A stretch of DNA of 64,000 bases from the NCBI GenBank assembly GCA_023212725.1, contig JALBYF010000009.1:248001-312000 (forward strand), given 5' to 3'. This stretch comes from Tranzscheliella williamsii. Lineage: Eukaryota > Basidiomycota > Ustilaginomycetes > Ustilaginales > Ustilaginaceae. The position numbers were made by a program, and so were the translations under genes. This document shows positions 55,315-64,000 of this stretch, in pieces (positions within the stretch are counted from its first letter, which is position 1; each line of letters starts with the position of its first letter). The notes under the pieces are model-generated. The model was not told the DNA's origin, ran no database searches, and was given only the letters and a program-made list of their open reading frames with translations.

Positions 55315-55572
55315 CCGCTCATCTGGTTGCTTCTGTCTAGTTAAAAAAACCGAAACCTTGCAAAGTAACCGTTGAGACTTGGGACGGGGCAGCGGGCTCT
55401 GGTATGATATTACTATAATTCTGTATTTACTTGGGTTGCCTCTTTATCTTACAGTCATAGGTTTGGGTTTTGCGTGCGGAACGGCACTGTTCTGATTGGA
55501 CTGAGCCTAGAACGCAGGATCAAGACGCCGCCCCCGCACTTGCCTTTTGGCCCTCTTCTCTTCCTGGCCCTG

Positions 55573-55588
55573 AGATAGGCAGAGATAA
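55573..55588 (+). promoter_or_regulatory. Pair of HGATAR sites
   Basis: AGATAG at 55573 and AGATAA at 55583, one helical turn apart, about 540 bp before the XDH ATG. AreA/Nit2 GATA factors bind preferentially to paired sites and control purine-use genes. Confidence 0.45.
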
Positions 55589-55901
55589 GCCAAGCTAGCT
55601 GTCAAACTCCCAGCCGGGACACCGTTGCCGCCACTCTGCGCGGGTGGCCAAGTTCGAGCCCTTGCTGGCGGACACCGAGCGAGCAGCGTACTGGACAGCA
55701 ATCCAGTATGGCTCGCCACAGTCAGTTGGCTCGGTCGACCCACCGCGTGACAACCCTGCAACCATGCTGGCTGTTCAGTCAGGGTGCAGCTTGCTAGCCG
55801 ACAAAAGGTACCTTTCGCTGTGGCAGTTTTCGGACATGAGCGAAGGAGCCCTCTGTCCATCCCTTAATTATATCGCCTCTCCTTTCCCTTCCCTCCCTCC
55901 C

Positions 55902-55940
55902 ATGTTTTCCTCTTCTCCAGTCTCACTTTCTGTCCGCTGA
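55902..55940 (+). other. Short upstream open reading frame (12 codons) before XDH
   Basis: ATG at 55902 to TGA at 55938-55940, located in the CT-rich tract 189 bp before the main ATG. If transcription begins upstream of it, it could lower translation of xanthine dehydrogenase; if transcription begins within the tract it is irrelevant. Confidence 0.3.
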
Positions 55941-56128
55941 ACGTCCTGAACGCCTCGTTTGCTGTCTGCTCCAACCCCTCTGCTGTGGATACCATCTGCT
56001 TGCTTTTGTCGACGCTTTGTTCGGATACGGGGCAATTTTGGGCAGCTCCGTTCAGGTGGCGAAATTCAGCCGTTCTAGCCAGCCTGGTCACCTATCTCTT
56101 GAAACTTGGTTTGGACTTGTCTAGCAAC

Positions 56129-59100
56129 ATGCCGGTAGCCGTACCAGCATCGACCTTCTCGGGAGAGGCAAAGTCTGTCGACGGCTTCCAAGTTCCGCGC
56201 CAGTTCCAAGACGCCTCCAAGCTTGTTTTCACTGTGAATCGCACCAAATACCAGCTGTCCGCAGCGAAAGGAGATGATCTCGATGTTACGCTCCTTGATT
56301 TCGTTCGGAGCAAGGGCTTTACAGGGACCAAGCTCGGATGCGGGGAGGGCGGCTGCGGAGCCTGCACTGTGGTCGTCGGCAAGTATGAGACCCGGCGCGG
56401 GCCAGTGTCGCAGTTGGCTGGCGGAAAGGCCCCCTACAGGTACAAGTCGGTCAACGCTTGTCTTTTGCCTTTGGTCGCTGTGCATGGTTGCCATGTCCTG
56501 ACCGTCGAGGGCATTGGCTCTTCTTCCAAACCACATCCCATCCAGGAACGCATCGGCAAGCTTTTCGGCTCCCAGTGCGGTTTTTGCACCCCCGGTATCG
56601 TCATGTCTCTCTACGCCACCGTGCGCAACGGGTACGGCCACCTCACCGAAGAGGACATCGAGCACTCCCTCGATGGCTGCCTCTGCCGTTGTACCGGCTA
56701 CCGCCCCATCCTGGATGCTGCCAAATCCTTTGCCACCGTAAAGCCAGCCCTTCGCTCAGATCCCTCGGACGATTCCGGAAACAACATCAGCATCAGCGAC
56801 GAGTCGGACAGTGGACCCTCCACGCCACCGGATGCAGATCTCGTCACCCGTCCGCTCTGTGCAAAGGGTGCAGATTGTTGCATGGTCAAGGGAGGGTCAG
56901 GTTGTGCGTCGCCATCACCCAAGGGCATCTCGACCACCGCTGACGCTATCCAGAAAGTTCTCGATCCGGCTGTCTTTCGTCCCTACGAGCCAGATACGGA
57001 AGTGATTTTCCCACCTTACCTCGCAAAAGATGCATTTGATACCCAGGATCTGGTCTTTGTCGAACAGATTCCCGAACCCGACGAGCTCGAGTACGAAGGC
57101 GAGGAGCTTAAGCTGCGTCAAAAACAGCATACAGAGCAAGTGCGCCAGGTCTGGCTGCGCCCCGGCTCGCTTTCTTCCCTGCTACAGTGCATGAAGATGT
57201 ATGGATTGGACATTGGAGGAAAGATCCGTAGTGGCAACACCGAGACCGGCATCGAGGTCAAATTCAAGCATCTCAAATACAGCGTCTCGGTTTTCGTGTC
57301 GGACCACATCAAGGACCTCGCCCTCTATGAATCGGACGAGCGAGGTATCACTGTCGGCGGCAATCTGAGCTTGACCGACCTGGTCAACAACCTCAAAGCC
57401 GAGAGGCCGACGGGCGCCTATGCCCGGCAGGTCAAGCGCGCCATCCTCGACAACCTTGCCTACTTTGCATCCAATCAGATCCGAAATGTGGCAACGCTTG
57501 CCGGCAACATTGCCACAGCTTCGCCCATCTCGGACCTTAATCCTGTTTGGGTAGCTACGGGCGCCACGCTCTCGTACATCGCCCCTACCTCAGACGAAGA
57601 AGAGGAGGTCAACATGCGCGCCTTCTTCCTCGGCTATCGTAGGACCGCCCTGCCTCCTGGCTCCGTCATTACAAAGCTCTTCGTACCCTGGGCCGACGAA
57701 GCCGGCAGCGTTATCCATGCCTTCAAGCAGTCCAAGCGCAAAGATGACGACATTGCCATTGCCAATGCATGTCTGCGGCTATCGGTCAGCGACGGCATCA
57801 TCAAGGATGCTACCATGGCCTTTGGCGGTATGGGCCCGACGACCTTGCAGAGCAACGAGGTCCAGAGCTTCCTCGTCGGCAAGTCTTTCGAACATCCCAC
57901 GACGCTTTCCCAAGCGCTCGACATTCTGGCCAAGCGCGATTTCCCGCTTTCGTACGGTGTCCCCGGTGGCATGCCCGTTTACCGGAAGAGTCTCGCGCTC
58001 GGCTTCGTAGCCCGCTTTTGGGGGCTCGCTGCACCGCGACTTGGGCTCAAGAACAAGATCTCACCCGAGTCCTTGCCCGACCTCGACGATCTAGCAGCCA
58101 GTACTCTTCACCGGCCCATTACCAGGGGTCAGCAAGATTTCGAGAACGTCGCGCTCAAGCAGATTGTCGGCGAATCGGTGCCTCATCTCTCCGCCATGAA
58201 GCAGGTGACGGGCGAAGCCATTTATATCGATGACATGCCACCTGTGGCCAACGAGCTGCACGCTGGCTTCGTGCTGTCACAGAGGGCCCACGCCAAGTTG
58301 ACGACCGTGGATGCCTCTGACGCCCTGATGATGCCTGGCGTCGTCGATTTCATCACCTACAAGGACATCCCTGCTGGAGGCACCAATATTTGGAACCCAC
58401 CTGCCATGGACGAAACCTTCTTTGCCACCGATGAGGTCTTTACCGTCGGCCAGATCATCGGCGTCATCGTGGCCGAGTCCAAGAAGCTCGCCCAGGCAGC
58501 GGCGCACAAGGTCAAGATTGTCTATGAGGATCTGCCGCACATTCTTACCATCGACGAGGCGATCGCTGCACAGAGCTTTTTCCGCCCGCGACCCGTGATC
58601 CAGCGCGGCGACGATTCCGACGAGGGCTGGGCACAGTATGACCATGTCCTCGAGGGCGAAACCCGTATGGGCGGCCAGGAGCACTTCTACCTCGAGACTA
58701 ACGCCTGTCTCGTCATTCCTGGCAAAGAAGACTCGGAGATCGAGGTCATCTCCTCGACCCAGAACCCGTCCGAAACGCAGGTCTTCTGTGCCGCCATCCT
58801 GGGCATCCCGAACAACCGCGTGGTCGCCAAGACGAAGCGCCTCGGTGGCGGCTTTGGTGGAAAGGAGTCGCGCACCATCGCGTTCGCGGCGCCGTTGACA
58901 CTTGCCGCGAGGAAGGTCGGCCGCCCGGTGCGGGTGATGCTCGACCGCGACGAGGATATGGTGACCTCAGGCCAGCGACATCCGTTCATGTGCAAGTGGA
59001 AGCTCGCTTTCAGTGCCTCCGGCAAGCTCGAGCGACTGCAGGCTACGGTCTACAACAACGGCGGATGGTCCCAGGATCTCTCGCAGGCAGTCCTGGAGCG

Positions 59101-60508
59101 CGCCATGTTCCACATCGACAACTGCTACAATATCCCGCATGTCCGTGTCGAAGGCTTTGTCTGCAAGACCAACACCATGTCCAACACCGCCTTCCGCGGC
59201 TTCGGTGGGCCGCAGGGTATGTTTTTCACCGAGGACTTTGTCCACAAGGCGGCGGCCGTCGTCGGCATGCGGCCCGAGGCGTTGCGCGAGCTGAACATGT
59301 ACCGCGAGAACGAGGAGACCCACTTCCGGCAGAAGCTTGTGGACTGGAACGTGCCCACGCTCTGGGACCAGCTCAAGCAGTCTGGTAACTTTGAGGCGCG
59401 CAGCCAGGCGGTCGAGGCATTCAACGCGAGCCACCGCTACAAGAAGCGCGGCATTTCAATGATCCCGACCAAGTTCGGGATCTCGTTTACGGCGATCTTC
59501 CTGAACCAGGCGTACGCGCTCGTGCACGTCTACCACCACGACGGGAGCGTCCTCTTCTCGCACGGCGGCACCGAGATGGGGCAGGGCCTGCACACCAAGA
59601 TGGCGCAGGTGGTCGCCACGGAGCTTGGCATCCCGCTCGATATGGTCCATCTCATGGAGACCAACACGGCGGCAGCGGCCAATACGTCGGCCACCGCAGC
59701 CTCGGCGTCGTCTGACCTGAACGGGATGGCGCTTAAGAATGCGTGTGACCAGCTCAACGCGCAGCTTGCCGCGGCGCGCGCCTCGGCCGCGGCCAAAGGC
59801 CTGGCGGGCGTCGAGGCGTGGAAGGACGCGGTGCACGCCGCCTACTTGCTGCGCACGCCGCTGTCGGCGGTGGGGCACTACAAGACGCCGGACATTGGGT
59901 ACAACTGGAGCGAGGGGACGGGGCAGCCTTTCTTCTACTTTACGCAGGGGGTGGCCATCTCGGAGGTCGAGGTGGATACGGTGACGGGGGACCACCGGAT
60001 CGTGCGTGCGGATGTGCACATGGACATTGGCCGCTCGATCAATCCGGCCATCGATGTCGGGCAGGTGGAGGGCGCCTTCACGCAGGGCTTCGGGCTGTTT
60101 ACCATCGAGGAGACGCTCTTCACGCCCAAAGGCCAGCTGGCGACGCGCGGGCCGGGCAACTACAAGATCCCCGCCTTCCTCGACACGCCCTCGGACCTGC
60201 GCATCTCGTTCCTCAAGATGGACGACCCACACGGCACCCCGCGCCACAACCGGTCCCTCCGCACCATCCAGTCCTCCAAGGGCATCGGCGAGCCGCCGCT
60301 CTTCCTCGGCGCCACGGTCTTCTTCGCCCTGAAACACGCGATCGCCGCCGCACGCACACACCACGACCTCCCTCCCTCGTTCCACCTCGACTCGCCCGCA
60401 ACCCCAGAGCGCATCCGCCTCGCCATCAACGACCCGCTCGTCCAGCTCGCCGCCGCTTCTACCCCGCGCGCTCTCGGCGAGGGCCCCTTCTTTGTCGCCA
60501 TCTCCTAG
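56129..60508 (+). CDS. XDH: Xanthine dehydrogenase (molybdenum hydroxylase)
   Basis: 1459 aa from the ATG at 56129; the frame extends upstream only through a GTG. It oxidises hypoxanthine and xanthine to uric acid. Domains in order: two [2Fe-2S] clusters (CGEGGCGAC from Cys71; QCGFC with Cys150 and Cys153; CLCRC with Cys186 and Cys188), an unusually long linker (about 200-310) with a Cys cluster LCAKGADCCMVKGGSGC, the FAD domain (VATLAGNIATASPISDLN), and the molybdopterin domain with GGGFGGKE, NTAFRGFGGPQGMF and the active-site Glu1388 in GIGEPPLFLG. Family members are usually about 1330-1360 aa, so the linker accounts for the excess. Codons near the 3' end change from G-ending (59800-60050) to C-ending (after 60150). 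Converges on the velvet gene. Confidence 0.96.
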   Translation: MPVAVPASTFSGEAKSVDGFQVPRQFQDASKLVFTVNRTKYQLSAAKGDDLDVTLLDFVRSKGFTGTKLGCGEGGCGACTVVVGKYETRRGPVSQLAGGKAPYRYKSVNACLLPLVAVHGCHVLTVEGIGSSSKPHPIQERIGKLFGSQCGFCTPGIVMSLYATVRNGYGHLTEEDIEHSLDGCLCRCTGYRPILDAAKSFATVKPALRSDPSDDSGNNISISDESDSGPSTPPDADLVTRPLCAKGADCCMVKGGSGCASPSPKGISTTADAIQKVLDPAVFRPYEPDTEVIFPPYLAKDAFDTQDLVFVEQIPEPDELEYEGEELKLRQKQHTEQVRQVWLRPGSLSSLLQCMKMYGLDIGGKIRSGNTETGIEVKFKHLKYSVSVFVSDHIKDLALYESDERGITVGGNLSLTDLVNNLKAERPTGAYARQVKRAILDNLAYFASNQIRNVATLAGNIATASPISDLNPVWVATGATLSYIAPTSDEEEEVNMRAFFLGYRRTALPPGSVITKLFVPWADEAGSVIHAFKQSKRKDDDIAIANACLRLSVSDGIIKDATMAFGGMGPTTLQSNEVQSFLVGKSFEHPTTLSQALDILAKRDFPLSYGVPGGMPVYRKSLALGFVARFWGLAAPRLGLKNKISPESLPDLDDLAASTLHRPITRGQQDFENVALKQIVGESVPHLSAMKQVTGEAIYIDDMPPVANELHAGFVLSQRAHAKLTTVDASDALMMPGVVDFITYKDIPAGGTNIWNPPAMDETFFATDEVFTVGQIIGVIVAESKKLAQAAAHKVKIVYEDLPHILTIDEAIAAQSFFRPRPVIQRGDDSDEGWAQYDHVLEGETRMGGQEHFYLETNACLVIPGKEDSEIEVISSTQNPSETQVFCAAILGIPNNRVVAKTKRLGGGFGGKESRTIAFAAPLTLAARKVGRPVRVMLDRDEDMVTSGQRHPFMCKWKLAFSASGKLERLQATVYNNGGWSQDLSQAVLERAMFHIDNCYNIPHVRVEGFVCKTNTMSNTAFRGFGGPQGMFFTEDFVHKAAAVVGMRPEALRELNMYRENEETHFRQKLVDWNVPTLWDQLKQSGNFEARSQAVEAFNASHRYKKRGISMIPTKFGISFTAIFLNQAYALVHVYHHDGSVLFSHGGTEMGQGLHTKMAQVVATELGIPLDMVHLMETNTAAAANTSATAASASSDLNGMALKNACDQLNAQLAAARASAAAKGLAGVEAWKDAVHAAYLLRTPLSAVGHYKTPDIGYNWSEGTGQPFFYFTQGVAISEVEVDTVTGDHRIVRADVHMDIGRSINPAIDVGQVEGAFTQGFGLFTIEETLFTPKGQLATRGPGNYKIPAFLDTPSDLRISFLKMDDPHGTPRHNRSLRTIQSSKGIGEPPLFLGATVFFALKHAIAAARTHHDLPPSFHLDSPATPERIRLAINDPLVQLAAASTPRALGEGPFFVAIS

Positions 60509-60689
60509 CCCGCCTCCCACCCTCCCCCCCCTGACCCTGTTCAGTTCTTTCCCGAGCATTGCTAGCAAATTTCTTCTCTCACGGCACCTTTCGTGAGCGC
60601 TTGCGTGGTGTGCGGCTGACACGGACAGTGGAGCAGGCGATGGTAGTTGCGATCGGCGCGTGCAGTGGGAGTGGGTATAGTGCGCGGGG

Positions 60690-62336
60690 TCAGCGGCCGA
60701 GGGCGTAGAGCGAGGAGATGGGAGGTAGGCGCGGGCGGCGAGCGGCGGTCGGCGGGGTCGGCGTGGCGAGGGAGGTCGAGCTGGCGGTGCTGGCGGTGCT
60801 GGCGCCTGCCGAGCTGGTCGTGGCGACCGACGACGACGAGGAGCGGGCCTCGATCGCCGGCCGCACCGGCACCGGCAGCGCGCCACCACCCGCCGTCCCA
60901 GCGCTACGCAACGGATGAGGCCGGAGCAGCGCTTCGGACAACGGCTCGCGCGAACCGTCTCGGGGAGCCCCCGGCGGCACACACCGCGTCCAAGCCGCCA
61001 TCGCCGGCCACGGACTAGGCGTGATCTGCGGCGGGCTTCTCACATGCATCCGTGCCGCGAAAGATGGCAGCCAGTCGCCAGGACTAGCGACGGGCGCCGG
61101 CGCATAGCCCCACGACGACAGAGGCGGCAGCGTGACGGGCCAGGCTGAGCAGTCTAGATCACTGCGCTCGTGCACATCCATCGCAGCCTTCCGCTCCGGG
61201 CTGCCAGAAAGCGGAGGACTGCGAGACACGGCAGAGACACCGCGATACGGCATCGGTGCGTGTGCAGAGGTAGAGATGTGTCGCTCTTCCGGGTAGGAGA
61301 CACTTTCTTCTTCGAGCTCGCCGGCACAGCTCTTCTGCCGAACGGGCGCAGCCATCCGCTCATCGTAGTGGGTCTCGGCAGACTTGCGCTTCTTGAGACC
61401 TTGCCGGCCGGCCACCCGCCTCAGCTTGTACTTCATGCCCCTCTCGACGAGCGCATCCATCAAACTCGAAGATGGCCCGAGACCAGGATGGTGCCTCCGC
61501 TCCTGAACCTCGAATGCGTCGCTGTACACGGAGGCGACGCGGGCTACTTGGGCTCCGAGGCGGTCAAACAGATCGAAGCGGAGCCGGTACACGCCGCGGT
61601 TGCGGATGCCAAGCTCCTTGAAGACGAAGAAACTCTGATCCGCCCACGCATCGATGCGCGAGTTAAAGGCGCTTTGCAGCGTGTCACCGACCAGCGGTTC
61701 GTGGCGCCGCGCATCGGGCGGATATTCCACGTCCGCAGCGTCGCCCTTGACAAGCTGAGCGCGGACGAAAACCTCGGGCAAGGAGAGCAGCTGCTCGTCC
61801 CCGCTCCCGTCCACGAGAAGCTCGCAGACAGGGGGCGGATCGATAGGCACGGAGCGTGCCAAGCGGAGCGACATTTGGCTGTTGCCGATCGCAAGACCTC
61901 GCCGGGGCTGCTGACGGATTACAAGGGAGAACCGCGGCTGCTGCCTTCGAGTATCGCCAAACCTTTCGAGGGCGTGGTTGACGCTTGGCAGCACGAGCCA
62001 TTCTGAGCGAACCGGCAGCCTCGCGGTGGCCTCTTTGGACCCGAGATCGGCTGGCGTCGCTGAAGATCGCACCGACGGGGAGGGCTGGACAAGCGGTCTG
62101 CGTTGCGAAGAGACACCATAGGAACCATCTGAGTCGCTCTGTACAGTGGCAGGAGGCACACGAAAGCGATGGCGATCCCCTGATTGAGATAGAGGGCCAG
62201 CACGAGAATCGTCGCTGTGCGTTTGCAACCGAGAAGCAGGGAAGCCTGAAGGCGGGTGGGGCGAGGTCGCAGATGAAGGCAGGTCGAGCCTTATAAAGTG
62301 AGACGCCGCGCGTTTGTAGAAGCGATCATCTTCCAT
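60690..62336 (-). CDS. Velvet-domain regulatory protein
   Basis: 548 aa, ATG at 62336. Velvet proteins are fungal DNA-binding regulators with an NF-kB-like fold that govern development, and in smuts sporulation and virulence. The domain spans about residues 137-305: RQQPRRGLAIG, then PIDPPPVCELLV, FVRAQLVKG, the core FFVFKELGIRNRGVYRLRFDLFD, and SDAFEVQERRHHPGL. A basic cluster GLKKRKS just after it is a probable nuclear signal. The first 130 and last 230 residues are Ser/Pro-rich and disordered. Velvet proteins usually pair as heterodimers (VelB-VosA, VeA-VelB); the sequence alone does not say which branch this is. The leader contains an overlapping upstream open frame. GC-skew flips near 60840, inside the disordered tail. 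Confidence 0.88.
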   Translation of the reverse strand: MEDDRFYKRAASHFIRLDLPSSATSPHPPSGFPASRLQTHSDDSRAGPLSQSGDRHRFRVPPATVQSDSDGSYGVSSQRRPLVQPSPSVRSSATPADLGSKEATARLPVRSEWLVLPSVNHALERFGDTRRQQPRFSLVIRQQPRRGLAIGNSQMSLRLARSVPIDPPPVCELLVDGSGDEQLLSLPEVFVRAQLVKGDAADVEYPPDARRHEPLVGDTLQSAFNSRIDAWADQSFFVFKELGIRNRGVYRLRFDLFDRLGAQVARVASVYSDAFEVQERRHHPGLGPSSSLMDALVERGMKYKLRRVAGRQGLKKRKSAETHYDERMAAPVRQKSCAGELEEESVSYPEERHISTSAHAPMPYRGVSAVSRSPPLSGSPERKAAMDVHERSDLDCSAWPVTLPPLSSWGYAPAPVASPGDWLPSFAARMHVRSPPQITPSPWPAMAAWTRCVPPGAPRDGSREPLSEALLRPHPLRSAGTAGGGALPVPVRPAIEARSSSSSVATTSSAGASTASTASSTSLATPTPPTAARRPRLPPISSLYALGR

Positions 62337-62536
62337 TTCATGGACACGTCCGGCAGGACCACCAGGCCAACGGGAAAGACGGTTGAGACAAAGGGCGGTA
62401 ATGGTGGCGATTCGTGCCCGTACGAACTCGCGATGTTCCGTGAGCTACTGGTGTGACTTGAGGCTTGCGCGCACGAGATGAAGCAAAGGCTTTGTCCTTG
62501 AATTAGGTGTGTGGGCCAAAGATGCAAAGACAGCAT
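62291..62536 (-). other. Upstream open frame overlapping the velvet start
   Basis: 81-codon frame with an ATG at 62536 and a stop at 62291, out of frame with and running past the velvet ATG at 62336. If the transcript starts upstream of 62536 and no leader intron removes it, scanning ribosomes would miss the velvet start. The encoded peptide looks like no known protein. Confidence 0.35.
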
Positions 62537-64000
62537 AGACCGAGCTACGAGGTTTGCGCAGCAAAAGAGGGAGAGAAGCTTAAGAGATGGCGGTCGATGG
62601 ACGTAGGGATGGAGATAGGAAGACGGAAAGAGACCTCTTCCAGGCGACGCGGAGGAGAATGGTAAAGGTCAAGCTGGCAGATGGCAGGCGAACCACAAGG
62701 GTCGCTCGGGTGGTGCACTTGCTCTACTGCTGATCAGATCAGTAAGCTGCCCAGATGCAGATCGATCGAATTGTCCTCCAGACTAGAAGACGTTGCGGTA
62801 AGCGTATGCTGACGCTGGCCTACGAAGGAACGCTGCGAAGCGGTGTATCCTGACCAAGGGGTCAACTAGGACAAGGAATTGGAGAAAGGAGCGGGGAGCT
62901 CGCGATGCCGAGACGGGCTTCAAGTTGACAGGCCCGGAAAGATTGGAGATCCGACATGAATCGAGGCTTTGTTGCTGGCTGAGTCTGGATGTCTGTACGG
63001 TTGACGAAGCGTACCGCTTTTCAGCTGAACCAGGGGAAGCAAGCGAGAGGGGAGATGGGGGGAGGAGGAGAAAAAGGTCAGAGATCCGGCATCGCGAGCG
63101 TGCGGGTCGAGACAAAGATCTACAGATGTAGGTAAGGAAGCAAGGTGGACAGCGGGCGAAGCAAAGCCGGACACAGGGAAGGCCCGGAATCCATCAGACA
63201 GATGGAGATGCGCTGGTATTGGTAGCGGTGGCGAAGCGTCGATACTGATCGGCAAGACTCCTGAGGTAAGAGCTGCGAGCACGACGAGAAGCGGGGACTG
63301 AGCGGTGACTGACAGATTTGGCTCGGTAGCGGCATGCGGGCATGCACAGCGGAAGCCGGGCTGGCACCACATGCCACCGAGGACTTCTGGACCACGGTCT
63401 AGACCCATGCCAAGCTACAAGGCGAGAAGGTATGGCGACAGAAGGCGACAGCAGCGGAGACAGGCGGTTGACATGTCAGCTTCGGCCAACGGTACGGGTA
63501 CGGGTACGGTCCTTGACAAGTTGTTGGGATTTTGCTGCTAGGCAAGCACCACCAAATTTCGATCCGTCCAGCGCTGCCTCGCCGTGTCCTATAACAAAGA
63601 AGCACCAGTGTATGTGACGAATAACAATAGCGTATCCCACCGTTACTATTGACGGACGGGCCGTGGTATATGCAGACCAACATAGGTTTGTAAACGCGAT
63701 TGCGCTGCGAGGAATCTAGGAACATACTCCTGGATACAGCAATCTCAAGACTGAACTTGGCTACGGACTTGGAAGCCGCTCGGCTACGGCGAGCTAGTCC
63801 GGTGGCGATGGTCGTGCCCATCGTAGCAAGGAGGAGCAGGTGCTAGAGCCCGCGCTGTAGAGCTGCATCAGTGGTACCCGTTGTGGCGTGAGTTTCGAAG
63901 CGCTCTTTCTACGCTACAGCATAAATGAATTCGCAACTCCGACGGCGTTCCAAGCTGAAAGCTAGATTGTACAGAGCAGCCGGGACAAGTGCATCCTGGA
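62337..64000. promoter_or_regulatory. Gene-free region upstream of the velvet gene
   Basis: 1.66 kb up to the window edge. The minus strand is CT-rich between about 62560 and 63130, like a long fungal leader or promoter. A short GGTAC repeat (three units of GGTACG) is at about 63491-63510. Open frames such as the one at 62920-63408 on the minus strand show no family likeness. Long leaders are known for developmental regulators in fungi. Confidence 0.4.

Larger units (their letters stand above)
55042..56128 (+). promoter_or_regulatory. Xanthine dehydrogenase upstream region
   Basis: 1.09 kb. It contains a UaY/Ppr1-like site (55301-55314), two close GATA sites (55573-55588), an AT-rich TATA-like stretch TTAATTATAT (55864-55873), a CT-rich tract (about 55874-55930) where transcription probably starts, and a short upstream open frame (55902-55940). 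Together these suit induction by purines and control by nitrogen supply. Confidence 0.5.

Noticed and set aside
55985..56128. N-terminal extension of xanthine dehydrogenase by 48 residues
   Set aside because: The extension starts at GTG and has no family support; the ATG at 56129 fits the expected N-terminus better.
59456..60982. 508-codon minus-strand frame antisense to XDH
   Set aside because: Shadow of the skewed 3' end of XDH and of the velvet gene; no domain.
62920..63408. 162-codon minus-strand frame upstream of velvet, with an ATG
   Set aside because: Composition is like translated leader sequence, with no conserved motif, and it lies in the CT-rich putative velvet leader.

Overview
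The window is nuclear DNA of a basidiomycete fungus, most likely a smut or smut-related yeast (Ustilaginaceae: Ustilago, Sporisorium or Pseudozyma type). The reasons are the dense gene spacing, mostly intronless reading frames that are often 1-7 kb long, short GTNNGT...CTGAC...AG introns where they occur, long Ser/Pro-rich disordered proteins, and a 118-nt 5S rRNA gene of the smut type standing alone among protein genes. The species cannot be fixed from this alone. No transposon, CRISPR array, prophage or tRNA gene was found.

Layout, left to right: COG5 (3' part, Golgi tethering) converges on DCD1 (dCMP deaminase); a Myb/SANT-like protein converges on a large alpha/beta-hydrolase-like protein; a TFIIIC small subunit converges on RPN3 (26S proteasome lid). 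Then come a 5S rRNA gene, a two-exon small secreted protein (candidate effector), an NT-C2 domain protein and a very large PH-domain protein. After a 1.9-kb gene-free stretch come a bestrophin-like channel converging on an insulysin-type M16 protease (STE23), an AAAP amino-acid permease, mitochondrial Trp-tRNA synthetase (MSW1) converging on a three-exon THOC5-like gene, AFI1 (Arf3 docking), separase (ESP1), RAD16 (global-genome nucleotide excision repair), and xanthine dehydrogenase converging on a velvet-domain regulator. About 1.7 kb of gene-free sequence, probably velvet upstream region, closes the window.

The genes are mainly housekeeping and do not form one pathway. Two loci are more adaptive: the secreted protein at 14485-15205, and xanthine dehydrogenase, whose upstream region holds a Zn-cluster type CGG-N6-CCG site and a pair of GATA sites that suit purine and nitrogen control.

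The most unusual pattern is compositional. Wherever two genes converge, the DNA becomes very GC-rich and the top strand flips from G-rich to C-rich inside the genes, whichever strand is coding. This appears as a sudden change from G-ending to C-ending codons near gene 3' ends (COG5, DCD1, Myb-like, TFIIIC subunit, bestrophin, THOC5, XDH, velvet). Genes in tandem or divergent arrangement do not show it clearly by eye.
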